Shown piece after piece: positions 32,113 through 43,466 of a stretch of DNA of 64,000 bases (position 1 is the stretch's first letter; each line of letters opens with the position of its first letter). The translations under genes were made by a program, and so were the position numbers. Source of the DNA: Simplicispira metamorpha (lineage in GTDB: Bacteria > Pseudomonadota > Gammaproteobacteria > Burkholderiales > Burkholderiaceae_C); assembly GCF_004341365.1 (NCBI RefSeq), contig NZ_SLXH01000011.1:52509-116508 (forward strand). Reading direction: 5' to 3'. The notes below the pieces were generated by a model that made no database searches, had not been told where the DNA came from, and worked only from the letters and a program-made list of their open reading frames with translations.

Positions 32113-33627
32113 ATGTCTGGATTCCATCCCCTGCGCCCCGGTCTGTGGTTGATGCGCCGTTTGCGCCTGTCGGGCAAATTGCTGCTGCTGGGCCTGGTGT
32201 TTTTGGCCACGCTGTTGGCGGTGAGTGCCTCCACGGCTTGGGGCATGTCGGCGGGTGTGGTGTGGGGTGGGGTGTCAACATCCGTGGCACTGGTGCTGTA
32301 TTTGATGGCCGCGCTGTATGCCAGCTGGTCAGCCGACCTTCAGGCGCTGGCCCATGCCATGGAGCAAACCACCCAGGGCGATTTGTGTACACACCTGCCC
32401 ACCCAAGGGCGCGATGAACTGTCGGATTTGGCGCGGCTCTTGGACCGCATGGTGCTCACGCTCTCGGCCATGGTGGCGGACATCCGCAGCAACGCGGCGT
32501 TGGTGTCGCACGCGGGCCAAAGCCTGGCCGCCGATAACCGCGCCCTGTCCGAGCGCACAGAGCAGCAGGCAGCCAACCTGGAAGAAACCGCCGCCAGCGT
32601 CGAGCAGATTTTTGCCACCGTGCAAAGCAACGCCCAGGTGGCTAGCGCCACTGACCAGCGTGCCAGCCAAGTCAGCCAGACGGCAGACCAAGGTACCCAG
32701 GAGATGGCGCGGGCAGTGCAATCGGTGGAAGCCATCCAGCAAGGTGCGCGGCGCATGAATGAAATCATTGGCGTGATCGATGGCATCGCTTTTCAGACCA
32801 ATATTTTGGCGCTCAACGCAGCGGTGGAAGCCGCGCGTGCCGGTGAACAAGGACGTGGCTTTGCCGTGGTGGCGTCTGAAGTGCGCATGCTGGCGGGGCG
32901 CTCTGGCGAAGCGGCGCGCGAGATTCGCAAACTCATCAACACCTCGGTGCAGCAAGTGGAGGCCAGTGCCGCCATCATCCGCAGCGTGGGCGCAGGCATT
33001 GCCGAGATGGCTGGGGGCATTCGGGGCGTGGCTGCCAGCATGTCGGGCATTGCGGCCTCGGGCATGGAGCAAAGCAACGGTCTGCAAGAAATTACCACCG
33101 CCGTGCGCCAACTTGACCAGATCACCCAGGACAACGCCCAGATGGTGGGGCACGCAGTGCAGCAGGCTTTGGCGCTGGAGGGGCGTGCCAGCACGCTGTC
33201 GCGCGCGGTGGCTACGTTTCGCCTACAACAAGGCACCGCCGAGGAGGCGGTGGCACTGGTTGAACGGGCAGCGGCCCTGCGCGCTCGCTGTCCTCGCGAT
33301 CAGTACCTGCGCACCCTGACAGACCCGGCCCAGCCTTTTCATGACCGCGATATGTATGTATTTGTGCTCGACAGCACGGGCGCTTACCGGGCCTTTGCCG
33401 GCAATCCCGCGCGGGTGGGAACGCGGGTGCAGGATGTGCCGGGTATTGCGGGCGACCAGCTGGTACACGACATCATGGCGCAGGCCCAGCGTGGCCCCGG
33501 CTGGGTAGAGTACGACTTCACCAACCCGGTGACAGGGGCGGTGCAAACCAAAATGTCTTTTGTGCAGCGTGTGGACGACGCCTACCTGGGCTGTGGGGTG
33601 TACAAAACCCTGGTGCAGCGCGGCTGA
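32113..33627 (+). CDS. Methyl-accepting chemotaxis protein with C-terminal Cache domain
   Basis: A 504-residue receptor. Two adjacent membrane helices (about 17-38 and 45-65) with almost no periplasmic loop are followed by a HAMP-like segment and a signalling domain with the hairpin tip RMNEIIGVIDGIAFQTNILALNAAVEAARAG (described in parts: RMNEIIGVID, then FQTNILALNAAVEAARAG). After the signalling coiled coil, residues about 395-504 form a single-Cache-type domain (DMYVFVLDSTGAYRAF, then WVEYDFTNP and GCGVYKT). Sensing therefore appears cytoplasmic and at the C-terminus. ATG 32113 is preferred to an upstream start at 32077. Confidence 0.88.
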   Translation: MSGFHPLRPGLWLMRRLRLSGKLLLLGLVFLATLLAVSASTAWGMSAGVVWGGVSTSVALVLYLMAALYASWSADLQALAHAMEQTTQGDLCTHLPTQGRDELSDLARLLDRMVLTLSAMVADIRSNAALVSHAGQSLAADNRALSERTEQQAANLEETAASVEQIFATVQSNAQVASATDQRASQVSQTADQGTQEMARAVQSVEAIQQGARRMNEIIGVIDGIAFQTNILALNAAVEAARAGEQGRGFAVVASEVRMLAGRSGEAAREIRKLINTSVQQVEASAAIIRSVGAGIAEMAGGIRGVAASMSGIAASGMEQSNGLQEITTAVRQLDQITQDNAQMVGHAVQQALALEGRASTLSRAVATFRLQQGTAEEAVALVERAAALRARCPRDQYLRTLTDPAQPFHDRDMYVFVLDSTGAYRAFAGNPARVGTRVQDVPGIAGDQLVHDIMAQAQRGPGWVEYDFTNPVTGAVQTKMSFVQRVDDAYLGCGVYKTLVQRG

Positions 33628-33631
33628 TATA

Positions 33632-34300
33632 TCAGCGCATGCGCTGGGCGCGGGCTTTTTCCAGGGCAGCGGCGATCGTGGCTTTCCGGTCTGGTAGTGC
33701 CGTGGGGGGAGTGCTCGCTTGGCTCGCCGAGACAGCACTGCCGTCGGCGTTTGAGCCATCGGAATCCAACGCCAGCCGCTGTTGACGCTGCCCATAGCGC
33801 TCCCGGGCGTGCTGGGCTTGCGCTGCCGACCAGGCAGACCAGCCAGTGGCCGCGCCGCTGGCATTGACCAGCGCGATGCAATCAACAGGACACACCGGAA
33901 TACACAACTCGCAACCCGTGCAGTGCGCTGACACCACGGTGTGCATGTATTTATTGGCGCCCACGATGGCGTCTGTTGGACAGGCCTTGATGCACAAGGT
34001 GCAGCCAATGCACCAGTTTTCATCCACCAGTGCCACGGCGCGAGAACCTTCGGCACCGTGTTCTGGATTGAGCGGGGTCAATGCCTGACCGGTCAGGGCC
34101 GCCAGGCGGGCCACCCCAGCGGCGCCACCGGGAGGGCACTGGTTGATCGCAGCCTCGCCCTGGGCAATGGCCTCGGCGTAGCGCCTGCAATCAGGGTAGC
34201 CGCAGCGTGTGCACTGCGTTTGCGGCAAGGCCGCATCAATGCGCACGGCCAGCGCCTGCCAGCCAGAGCGCTGGTGTGTGGCGCCGGACACGGTGCTCAA
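33632..34300 (-). CDS. rnfB: RnfB-like iron-sulfur protein
   Basis: A 222-residue ferredoxin-like protein. The N-terminal cluster motif CTRCGYPDC...CPPGG (about 30-57) is the RnfB-type 4Fe-4S domain. Two classical 4Fe-4S motifs follow ([12 protein letters not shown] and [12 protein letters not shown], about 97-140). The N-terminal membrane helix of full RnfB is missing and no rnfA, C, D, G or E genes are in the window, so it may act as a soluble electron carrier rather than in an Rnf complex. Its start overlaps the phaZ stop by four bases (ATGA). The C-terminus is a low-complexity Ser/Ala tail ending in Lys/Arg. Confidence 0.8.
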   Translation of the reverse strand: MSTVSGATHQRSGWQALAVRIDAALPQTQCTRCGYPDCRRYAEAIAQGEAAINQCPPGGAAGVARLAALTGQALTPLNPEHGAEGSRAVALVDENWCIGCTLCIKACPTDAIVGANKYMHTVVSAHCTGCELCIPVCPVDCIALVNASGAATGWSAWSAAQAQHARERYGQRQQRLALDSDGSNADGSAVSASQASTPPTALPDRKATIAAALEKARAQRMR

Positions 34301-35805
34301 CCCTTGCGCGACGATCGCCTGGATGTTGTTGGCGATGCTTTGGGCGCTGCAGTCACGGTGGTGGTGGCGTGTTCCGCATCGCTGTGTTGCATCGAAGCGG
34401 CCGCGCCCGTGGCACTGCGGGTCGCTTCAGCGGCAGGTGCGTTGTCTGGTACGGCCTCTGGCACACCGACTGGCACCTCAGTAGGCGCAACAGCCACGGC
34501 GGCAGCAATGATCGCCTGCGGAGCAGCCTGTGCGGACATGGTTTTCTGGCTGCGCAGGATGAAGGAACGCACTGCCGGGTACACCACATCGCGCCAGCGC
34601 CGACCGCTAAAAATACCGTAATGGCCTGCGCCCTTGGCTTCCAGGTGAAGCTTATCGCTCTCGGCAATAGCGCTGCACAGCCCGTGCGCTGCCTGGGTTT
34701 GGCCTGCGCCGGAGATATCGTCCAGTTCGCCTTCGACTGTGAACAGCGCGGTGTTCTTGATGTCTTGCGGGCGCACACGCTCCAGATTGCCTTCGGTGGA
34801 GCGCACATCCCAGGTGCCGTTGACCAGGCAATATTCCTGGAACACGGTACGGATGGTTTCCAGATAGTAGTGCGCGTCCATGTCCAGGACGGCGTTGTAC
34901 TCGTCGTAGAACTTGCGGTGCGCTTCGGTGCTGGCGTCGTCGCCCTTGATCAGGTTCTTGAAGTAGTCGTAATGGCTGACCATGTGGCGGTCAGGGTTCA
35001 TGGCGACAAAGCCGGTGTATTGCAAGAAGCCCGGGTAAACGCGGCGCCCGGCACCCGGAAAGCTGTCTGGCACCCGGTAAATGACGTTGTTCTCAAACCA
35101 CTCGTAGCTGCGCTTGGCGGCCAGGTCGTTCACCGCCGTGGGGGAGCTGCGCGCGTCAATCGGGCCGCCCATCATGGTCATGGACAGGGGTGTCTTCTCG
35201 CCCCGGCTGGCCATGAGCGACACGGCAGCCAGCACCGGCACCGTAGGCTGGCACACGCTCACCACATGGCAGTTGCCATACTGGGCTTGCAGGTTGCGGA
35301 TGAACTCCTGCACGTAGTTCACGTAGTCGTCGAGGTGGAACTCGCCTTGGGACAGGGGCACCAGACGGGCGTTCTTCCAGTCGGTGATATAGACCTTGTG
35401 GTCTTGCAGCATGGTGCGCACCGTATCGCGCAGCAGCGTGGCGTAGTGGCCCGACAGGGGGGCCACGATCAGCACCACAGGCTGGTTCTTGAGTTTGGTC
35501 AGGGTGGCCGGGTCATCGGAGAAGCGCTTGAAGCGGCGCAGCTCGCAAAACGGCTTGTCCAGATAGATGCGCTCGTGGATGGCGACTTCCACGCCGTCCA
35601 CGTTGACGGTCTTGATATCAAACGTTGGCTTTTCGTAGTCTTTACCCAGGCGGTAAAACAGGTCGTAAGCCGCTGAAATGCGCTGTGCCATCGGCGCTTG
35701 GCCCAAAGGCGAGGCCGAATTGCTGAAGAGCTTTGCGGAGGCTTGGGCAAAGTCCGAAAAGGGCTCCATCAGGGAGCGTTGGGTTTCATAGAGCTGATAA
35801 AGCAT
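34297..35805 (-). CDS. phaZ: Intracellular polyhydroxyalkanoate depolymerase
   Basis: A 502-residue PHA depolymerase of the PhaZ1 (Cupriavidus) type. It shows the N-terminal [13 protein letters not shown], the nucleophile region [14 protein letters not shown] with an active Cys (about 180) and the end [15 protein letters not shown] with the catalytic His. The core ends near residue 415; the remaining 85 residues are an Ala/Pro/Thr/Ser tail ending in SRRSSRKG, absent from short relatives. It mobilises the polymer made by PhaCAB about 12 kb away. Start 35805 is the family start. It is coupled to rnfB. Confidence 0.92.
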   Translation of the reverse strand: MLYQLYETQRSLMEPFSDFAQASAKLFSNSASPLGQAPMAQRISAAYDLFYRLGKDYEKPTFDIKTVNVDGVEVAIHERIYLDKPFCELRRFKRFSDDPATLTKLKNQPVVLIVAPLSGHYATLLRDTVRTMLQDHKVYITDWKNARLVPLSQGEFHLDDYVNYVQEFIRNLQAQYGNCHVVSVCQPTVPVLAAVSLMASRGEKTPLSMTMMGGPIDARSSPTAVNDLAAKRSYEWFENNVIYRVPDSFPGAGRRVYPGFLQYTGFVAMNPDRHMVSHYDYFKNLIKGDDASTEAHRKFYDEYNAVLDMDAHYYLETIRTVFQEYCLVNGTWDVRSTEGNLERVRPQDIKNTALFTVEGELDDISGAGQTQAAHGLCSAIAESDKLHLEAKGAGHYGIFSGRRWRDVVYPAVRSFILRSQKTMSAQAAPQAIIAAAVAVAPTEVPVGVPEAVPDNAPAAEATRSATGAAASMQHSDAEHATTTVTAAPKASPTTSRRSSRKG

Positions 35806-35940
35806 AGGGATATCCGTTATGTTGCAGTGCAATATAACAGCACTCTGTTACGTGGCACGGGGAAATTTTGCGCTTCTGCACCTGCATCTATCCGTCAGTT
35901 TGGTGTCAACCACACTCGGCATAAGGATTTTTTCAATTTA

Positions 35941-36002
35941 TCAAAAATGATAGCTGTATGCGCTTTCTGCATGCGCCTTTCAGGCATTTTTGATCAAAAA
36001 AT
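35941..36002 (+). repeat. Dispersed repeat copy 11 (intergenic)
   Basis: Core at 35945-35964 (AAATGATAGCTGTATGCGCT), then TTCTGCATGCGCCTTTCAGG and a T-rich end. It lies between phaZ and the alarmone synthetase gene. The flanks TCAAAAATGA and TTTTTGATCA form an inverted pair around the copy. Confidence 0.7.
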
Positions 36003-36039
36003 AGAAAGGGTCGCTGATCCGCGCTGGCAGGCTTGCAGG

Positions 36040-37107
36040 TTACGTCGGGTTGTCGCTCAACCAGGTTTCAAACGATTCACGTGCGCCTTTGCCCAGTGCC
36101 GCGCTGAATACGCTGTTGTTGCCAAGATACAAACTGTGACGCATCACGGTATAGGGGTTGAGCTTGCGGCCATTTTTTTGCTCTTCCAGGTACTGCTTGT
36201 AGCGCTTGACGGTGCCAATGTTCTCGCGCACCAAGGTGTTGAAGCCCGCGCGCGTGATGTCAGGCGACCAGTGGTGCACGTCATCAACAAAGCTGTCCAC
36301 ATGGTGGGGTTCGAAGGTGTAGTCCTTGAAGAAATGCGTGGCAATTTTCAAAAAGGTGAACGCATTGAGGCGGCTGCCCGGCGCGGGCGCGCTCTCGGGG
36401 GGCTGTTCGGGTTCGCCAGACGGGGCGGTGGCGGTTTCGTCGGGCGCTTGCAGCAATTCGGCCTCGGTGGCGTCGCGGATTTGGCGAAACTCCCGGTCAG
36501 CCAGTTCAAACAAGGCGGCCAGCACGTTGATGCGCCGCTTGAGCGGGCCCGGAATGGCTTTTTTGTATTTGATCTTGTGGTCCAGCACGGCCCAGGCGTC
36601 TTGCACGATGGTGCGCACCTGCAATTCAAACGGGTAGCGCTGCGCGCCGGGGGGCGCTGGCGGTGCGCCGGGCAGCAGCCGGGGGCGCAAGTCCAGGTGC
36701 AGGCCCTTGTAGCCAAACGATGCCTCGGTGCTCTCGACCGCTGCGGCCTTGTCGGTCACTTCCATCACGTCAAACTGCGCGCGCACCGCCTGCGCCACTT
36801 TGTCGAGTTCGTCCTCATACAGGCACACCACGCGCACGCCGATCAGGTCGGTGATGTAAGGGGCGATGGTGTAGGCGGTGTTGCTCTCTTCCAGCGCCGT
36901 GCGGTATTTGCGCGAAAACTTGCGCACGCACTCGGTTTTGTCTTTGACGCGGCCTTCGATTTTGGACACCTCGATGCCGCCTGCACGCTCCAGGGCGCTG
37001 GTCAGTTGCGCTACGTAGTCGGCCAGGGCGGCCTCCAGCAGTTGCCGGTGCTGGCCGTAGAAGGCGTGGAAGACGGATTCTTCCAGGTCAAAGTCCAAAG
37101 AGGGCAT
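36040..37107 (-). CDS. Single-domain (p)ppGpp synthetase (RelA/SpoT synthetase family)
   Basis: A 355-residue protein with a RelA/SpoT synthetase domain but no hydrolase, TGS or ACT domain. Motifs: RVKDKTECVRKFSRK (about 49-63), DLIGVRVVCLYEDE (about 81-94), YKGLHLDL and FELQVRTIVQDAWAVLDHKIKYK (read in pieces, about 150-175). It should make (p)ppGpp from GTP or GDP and ATP. It is larger than typical small alarmone synthetases (about 210-250) because of a Pro-rich linker (about 235-260) and a C-terminal domain of about 100 residues of no fold I recognise. Start 37107 is the only sensible ATG. It lies 29 bases downstream of dusA. Confidence 0.85.
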   Translation of the reverse strand: MPSLDFDLEESVFHAFYGQHRQLLEAALADYVAQLTSALERAGGIEVSKIEGRVKDKTECVRKFSRKYRTALEESNTAYTIAPYITDLIGVRVVCLYEDELDKVAQAVRAQFDVMEVTDKAAAVESTEASFGYKGLHLDLRPRLLPGAPPAPPGAQRYPFELQVRTIVQDAWAVLDHKIKYKKAIPGPLKRRINVLAALFELADREFRQIRDATEAELLQAPDETATAPSGEPEQPPESAPAPGSRLNAFTFLKIATHFFKDYTFEPHHVDSFVDDVHHWSPDITRAGFNTLVRENIGTVKRYKQYLEEQKNGRKLNPYTVMRHSLYLGNNSVFSAALGKGARESFETWLSDNPT

Positions 37108-37136
37108 AGCGGTAAGGGGCAAAAGGGCTGTAACCT

Positions 37137-38150
37137 TTAGTCTGCGTAAGTCTGCGTGGCCAGCGCCAGCACCTGGTGCGCGGGCAGGTCTTTGAGGCGG
37201 TGGTCGCTCCAGACCTGGCGCCACAGCCGCGCGCCGCGCAGGCCGTGGCGCAGGCCCAGCATGTGGCGGGCAATGTGCGGCCAGGGGGTGCCGTACTGCG
37301 CGGCTTCGCGCGCCATGTAGTCCACCATGGTGGCTTCGATGGCCTCGCGGGTGAGGGTGTTTTGCGGCGCGCCGTAGTACAGCGCGTCCCAGCGGGTGAG
37401 CCACCAGGGGTTGTGGTAGGCCTCGCGCCCGACCATCACGCCATCGACCAGCGCCAGCTGTGCCTGCACCGCCTCATCGGTGTTCAAGCCGCCGTTGATG
37501 GCAATGGTGAGCTGCGGAAAATCTTGCTTGAGCTGCGCCACCACGCCGTAGCGCAGCGGCGGAATATCGCGGTTTTCTTTGGGCGACAGGCCCTTGAGCC
37601 AGGCGTTGCGTGCATGCACGATGAACACGTTGCAGCCCGCCTCGGCCACGGTGCCAATGAAGTCGCGCACAAAGCTGTAGCTCTCGTCCTTGTCAATGCC
37701 GATGCGGTGCTTGACCGTGACCGGCACGCTGACCACATCGACCATGGCCTTGACGCAATCGGCCACCAGCGCGGGCTCTTGCATCAGGCAGGCGCCAAAG
37801 GCGCCGCGCTGCACACGCTCGCTGGGGCAGCCGCAGTTGAGGTTGATCTCGTTGTAGCCCCACTGCGCGCCCAGGCGGGCGGCTTGGGTCAGCAGGTCGC
37901 GGTCACTGCCGCCCAGTTGCAGCGCCACGGGGTGCTCTTCGGCGTTGAAGCGCAAATGGCGCTCGGTGCCGCCGTGGACGATGGCGCCCGCATTGACCAT
38001 TTCGGTGTACAGCAGCACGTGGCGCGAGAGCAGGCGATGAAAAAACCGGCAGTGCCGATCTGTCCAGTCCAGCATGGGCGCCACGCTCATGCGCCAGGGG
38101 TTGTGGCTGTCGGAAAGGGGGGTAAAAACGGCTTCGGGGGCATCAGACAT
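37137..38150 (-). CDS. dusA: tRNA-dihydrouridine synthase A
   Basis: A 337-residue flavoenzyme reducing uridine in the tRNA D-loop. The opening MSVAPMLDWTDRHCRFFHRLLSR and LLYTEMVNAGAIVHG is the DusA wording. The catalytic Cys is in NLNCGCPSERVQRGAFGACLM, and the FMN-binding segment includes INGGLNT and GVMVGREAYHNPW. The start at 38150 or 38159 cannot be separated by sequence. The alarmone synthetase follows on the same strand. Confidence 0.94.
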   Translation of the reverse strand: MSDAPEAVFTPLSDSHNPWRMSVAPMLDWTDRHCRFFHRLLSRHVLLYTEMVNAGAIVHGGTERHLRFNAEEHPVALQLGGSDRDLLTQAARLGAQWGYNEINLNCGCPSERVQRGAFGACLMQEPALVADCVKAMVDVVSVPVTVKHRIGIDKDESYSFVRDFIGTVAEAGCNVFIVHARNAWLKGLSPKENRDIPPLRYGVVAQLKQDFPQLTIAINGGLNTDEAVQAQLALVDGVMVGREAYHNPWWLTRWDALYYGAPQNTLTREAIEATMVDYMAREAAQYGTPWPHIARHMLGLRHGLRGARLWRQVWSDHRLKDLPAHQVLALATQTYAD

Positions 38151-38194
38151 GGGTGGCATTATCCCACTGCTCGTCCGTGCCTGGGGGGCTTGTT

Positions 38195-38260
38195 TTAAAG
38201 ACAAAATTGGCTTCAATCCCTTACGTGACGGGCGCTAGCAGCTATCAAAAATGAATCTTT
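38195..38260 (-). repeat. Dispersed repeat copy 12 (intergenic, long form)
   Basis: GGCGCTAGCAGCTATCAAAA at 38231-38250 (18/20), with the flank AAAATTGGCTTCAATCCCTT at 38202-38221 matching the long element. It lies between divergent dusA and the cytochrome gene. Confidence 0.8.
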
Positions 38261-38372
38261 TTTCAGCGCCACACACCGCCTTGCAGGCAGGTAGGGCGCA
38301 CAGACTGCGCTAGCCACCCAAGCCAGCCGCAAGACCTGTCTAGAATGACCTTTTCACAAAAAGGGGTTTCCC

Positions 38373-39038
38373 ATGGCAAAGCGCTTTCCGGTGGTCTTGG
38401 CCACTGCATTGTTGACCGTGCTCTGGTGGCAGCCGGTGGCGGCCCAACCGGCCAAGGCCCGTGCCACCGCCTCTGTAGACCTGAATGCGCGGTTGCAGCA
38501 GGCCCAGGCCGACCCCCAGTTGGCGCAAACGTTGCTCGCCACGGGGCGCAAGGTGGCAGCCGTGTGCGCGCATTGCCACGGCGAAGGCGGCAACAGCGTC
38601 AAAACCGATATTCCCAATCTGGCCGGGCAAAACCCAGCCTATTTATTGGAACAGTTGCGCCAGTTTGCCGAGGGGCGGCGGCGCAATGAGTTCATGGAAG
38701 GGATGATCAAGGCCATGGACAGCGATGAAAAAGTGGGCATGGTGCTGTTTTACGCGGGCCAGTCGGTGGTGCACCGCCCGGCCACGGCGGTTACGCTGGC
38801 AGCCAAAGGGCAGGCGGTATATGCCAAATCCTGCCAACAGTGCCACGGCACCGATGGCCAGGGCAATGCCCAGATTGCGCGCATTGCCGGACAACAGCCG
38901 GGCTACCTGAACCTGACCTTGCAGCGCTACCGCGATGGCTCCAGCGTGCGCGCCAACTCGGTGATGACGCCCAGCACGCGGCAGATGACGCCCGCCGACA
39001 TACAGGCCGTGGTGGCCTTTGTCGCCGCCATGCCCTGA
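38373..39038 (+). CDS. Cytochrome c4-like dihaem cytochrome, exported
   Basis: A 221-residue periplasmic c-type cytochrome. Signal peptide about 1-25 (ATALLTVLWWQPVAAQ). Two haem motifs, CAHCH (about 64) and CQQCH (about 154), each follow a helix as in cytochrome c4, with methionine ligands probably M110 or M113 and M208. It can pass electrons between the bc1 complex and terminal oxidases. It stands alone, 120 bases before the ferric-reductase-like gene on the same strand. Confidence 0.88.
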   Translation: MAKRFPVVLATALLTVLWWQPVAAQPAKARATASVDLNARLQQAQADPQLAQTLLATGRKVAAVCAHCHGEGGNSVKTDIPNLAGQNPAYLLEQLRQFAEGRRRNEFMEGMIKAMDSDEKVGMVLFYAGQSVVHRPATAVTLAAKGQAVYAKSCQQCHGTDGQGNAQIARIAGQQPGYLNLTLQRYRDGSSVRANSVMTPSTRQMTPADIQAVVAFVAAMP

Positions 39039-39161
39039 ACACGGCCCCACCGCGCGCACGGGCCACCTCGTACCAGACCTTTACCAGGCAGACACCAGGC
39101 AACGCCGTTCGCTGTTACACAGCCTGCCTATAGTGCAAAAATTCATTGCCAGAGGTGCCTG

Positions 39162-40496
39162 ATGCGCAACATTCAACGATTTTTTGTCGGCTTTCTGGCC
39201 GTTCTGACAGCGCTGTGGCTGCTGGCAGAACTGCCCGCCTGGACGCCACCCCCGCACTTTTTTGCCTGGCGCACGCTGCTGATGCAATACAGCGGCGTGC
39301 TGGCCATGGGCGTGATGAGCGTGGCCATGGTGCTGGCCGTGCGCCCGGTGGTATTTGAGCCGTATCTGGGCGGCCTGGACAAGATGTACCGCCTGCACAA
39401 ATGGCTGGGCATCACGGCACTGGTGGTGTCAGTGGCACATTGGCTGCTGGCCGTGGCGCCCAAGTGGATGGTGGGCTGGGGCTGGTTGCAGCGGCCTGCA
39501 CGCGGCCCCCGGGCCGTGTTGCTGGATGCACCCGTGCAGCAGTTCTTCATGGGCCAGCGTGGCCTGGCCGAGGGCATTGGCGAGTGGGCCTTTTACGCCG
39601 CTGCGCTGCTGATGGTGCTGGCACTGGTCAAGCGCTTTCCGTACCGGCATTTTTTCAAAACACACCACCTGCTGGCCGTGGCCTATCTGGCGCTGATGTG
39701 GCATTCGGTGGTGCTGCTCAAGTTTGATTACTGGAGCGGTCTGCTCGGCCCGGTGATGGCGCTGTGGATGGCTGCGGGTACGGTGTCTGCGCTGATGGTG
39801 CTGTTTCGGCGCGTGGCGGTAGGGCGCCAGGTGGTGGGCGAGGTGGCCCGTATCCGGCACCATGCTGCCTTGGACGTGATCGAGGTGGAAATCCAGTGCA
39901 AAGGCCGCTGGGCCGGGCATGACACGGGCCAGTTCGCCTTTGTCACCCTGCACGAGGACGAGGGGCCACACCCCTACACCATCTCATCGGCCTGGACGGG
40001 CGACGGGCACATCACCTTCATCATCAAGGCGCTGGGCGACTACACCCGCACCCTGAGCAAGCGCCTGCGCGTGGGCGATGTGGTCAAGATGGAAGGGCCT
40101 TACGGGCGCTTCAACTTTCAGGGCACGGCGCAGCGGCAGATTTGGGTGGGCGCGGGCATTGGCATCACGCCGTTCATTGCGCGCATGAAGGCGCTGGCAG
40201 CAGCGCCCGATGGCAGGGCCATTGATCTGTTTCACCCCACTGCGGTTTATGACGAGCACGCCATCTCCCTGGTGCAGCGCGACGCCGATGCCGCCCAAGT
40301 GCAATTGCATGTGCTCTGGAGCCAGCGCGACGGCCTGCTCACTGCCGAGCGCCTGACCGAGCAGGTGAGCGCGTGGCGCGAGGCCGATATCTGGTTTTGC
40401 GGCCCTGCACCGTTTGGCCAGTCTTTGCGAAAAGACCTGGTGGCCATGGGACTGCCGCCCGAGCGCTTTCACCAGGAGCTGTTCCAGATGCGCTAA
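39162..40496 (+). CDS. Ferric-reductase-like membrane flavoprotein
   Basis: A 444-residue protein. Residues 1-215 form a membrane domain with about six helices and paired histidines for haem (HKWLG, VAHWLL, HHLLAVAY, MWHSVV). Residues 220-444 are a ferredoxin-reductase module with FAD motif HPYTISSAW and NAD(P) motifs VGAGIGITPF and FCGPAPFG. The family moves electrons from NAD(P)H across the membrane, for example to ferric iron or oxygen; the acceptor here is not known. It resembles the FRE/NOX group in domain order. Confidence 0.88.
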   Translation: MRNIQRFFVGFLAVLTALWLLAELPAWTPPPHFFAWRTLLMQYSGVLAMGVMSVAMVLAVRPVVFEPYLGGLDKMYRLHKWLGITALVVSVAHWLLAVAPKWMVGWGWLQRPARGPRAVLLDAPVQQFFMGQRGLAEGIGEWAFYAAALLMVLALVKRFPYRHFFKTHHLLAVAYLALMWHSVVLLKFDYWSGLLGPVMALWMAAGTVSALMVLFRRVAVGRQVVGEVARIRHHAALDVIEVEIQCKGRWAGHDTGQFAFVTLHEDEGPHPYTISSAWTGDGHITFIIKALGDYTRTLSKRLRVGDVVKMEGPYGRFNFQGTAQRQIWVGAGIGITPFIARMKALAAAPDGRAIDLFHPTAVYDEHAISLVQRDADAAQVQLHVLWSQRDGLLTAERLTEQVSAWREADIWFCGPAPFGQSLRKDLVAMGLPPERFHQELFQMR

Positions 40497-40537
40497 CCAG
40501 CGCAGCGGACACATGCCGGGCCAAGCAGACAATGGAA

Positions 40538-41173
40538 TCAGGTTGCGGCTTCCAGCCCCTGCGCAAAGTGCGCCTGCATGGCGGCCACCGTGGCGGTGGC
40601 ATCGCGCGCCAGCAGGGCATCCAGAATGGTACGGTGCTCTTGCAGAGAGTCCTCAATGCGCCCCTGCTTGAGCAGCGAGTTGTGGCGGTTGAGCTTCATC
40701 ACCTTGCGCAAATCGGCCACCATCTGGCTGCGCCAGCGGTTGTCTGCCATCTCCAGTACCTGCATGTGAAAGCGCTCATTGACGGCAAAAAAACGCTCTC
40801 GCTCGGGGGCCGCCGCTTCCAGCTCGGTATGCAGTGCTTGCAGCGTCTGCAATTGGGCCGGAGTGGCCGTGGTGGCCAGCACGCCAGCAGCGTCGCTTTC
40901 CAGCAAACTGAGCAGGTGGTACACGTCACGCAGGTCTTTTTCGCTCATTTCTGTCACATAGGCGCCACGGCGCACCTTCATCGTGACCAGACCTTCGGCA
41001 GCCAGCACTTTGAGCGCCTCGCGCAGCGGCGTGCGGCTGATGCCGAACTCTTCGGCAATCTTCAGTTCGTCAATCCAGCTGCCGGGCTCCAGCTCGCGTT
41101 GGAAAATACGCTGGCGCAACTGCTCAGCCACTTGTTCATAGAGCGCTCGGGGGGTCAGGATGACAGCAGACAT
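40538..41173 (-). CDS. GntR-family regulator, FCD subfamily
   Basis: A 211-residue regulator. N-terminal winged helix (about 10-70, with ISRTPLREALKVLAAEGLV) and C-terminal all-helical FCD ligand domain (about 80-205) with conserved Asp and His (DVYHLLSLLESD, NERFHMQVLE). It diverges from methylmalonyl-CoA mutase, so it probably controls the propionate genes in response to an organic acid or acyl-CoA. A short AT-rich inverted repeat in the shared promoter region is a candidate operator. Confidence 0.9.
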   Translation of the reverse strand: MSAVILTPRALYEQVAEQLRQRIFQRELEPGSWIDELKIAEEFGISRTPLREALKVLAAEGLVTMKVRRGAYVTEMSEKDLRDVYHLLSLLESDAAGVLATTATPAQLQTLQALHTELEAAAPERERFFAVNERFHMQVLEMADNRWRSQMVADLRKVMKLNRHNSLLKQGRIEDSLQEHRTILDALLARDATATVAAMQAHFAQGLEAAT

Positions 41174-41201
41174 AGGCGCGCAATATACCGAAGAAAACTA
41201 T

Positions 41202-41214
41202 AAATTAATAATTA
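41202..41214. promoter_or_regulatory. Candidate GntR operator
   Basis: AATTA-A-TAATT is an inverted repeat in an AT-rich patch (41191-41216), between the gntR start (41173) and the mutase start (41298). Position and symmetry fit an operator; no binding data. Confidence 0.4.
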
Positions 41215-41297
41215 TGGATGCGTTACACTCGCCGCCAATCGTGCGGGCCTGCGAAGCATTGCGAGCGAGCCAGCAACTCTCTTAGCGACCGGAGAAC

Positions 41298-43462
<2,165 letters not shown>

Positions 43463-43466
<4 letters not shown>

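Noticed and set aside
33622..33635. Palindrome GCTGATATATCAGC between the chemotaxis receptor and rnfB
   Set aside because: It contains the receptor stop codon and has no T run; short enough to be chance.
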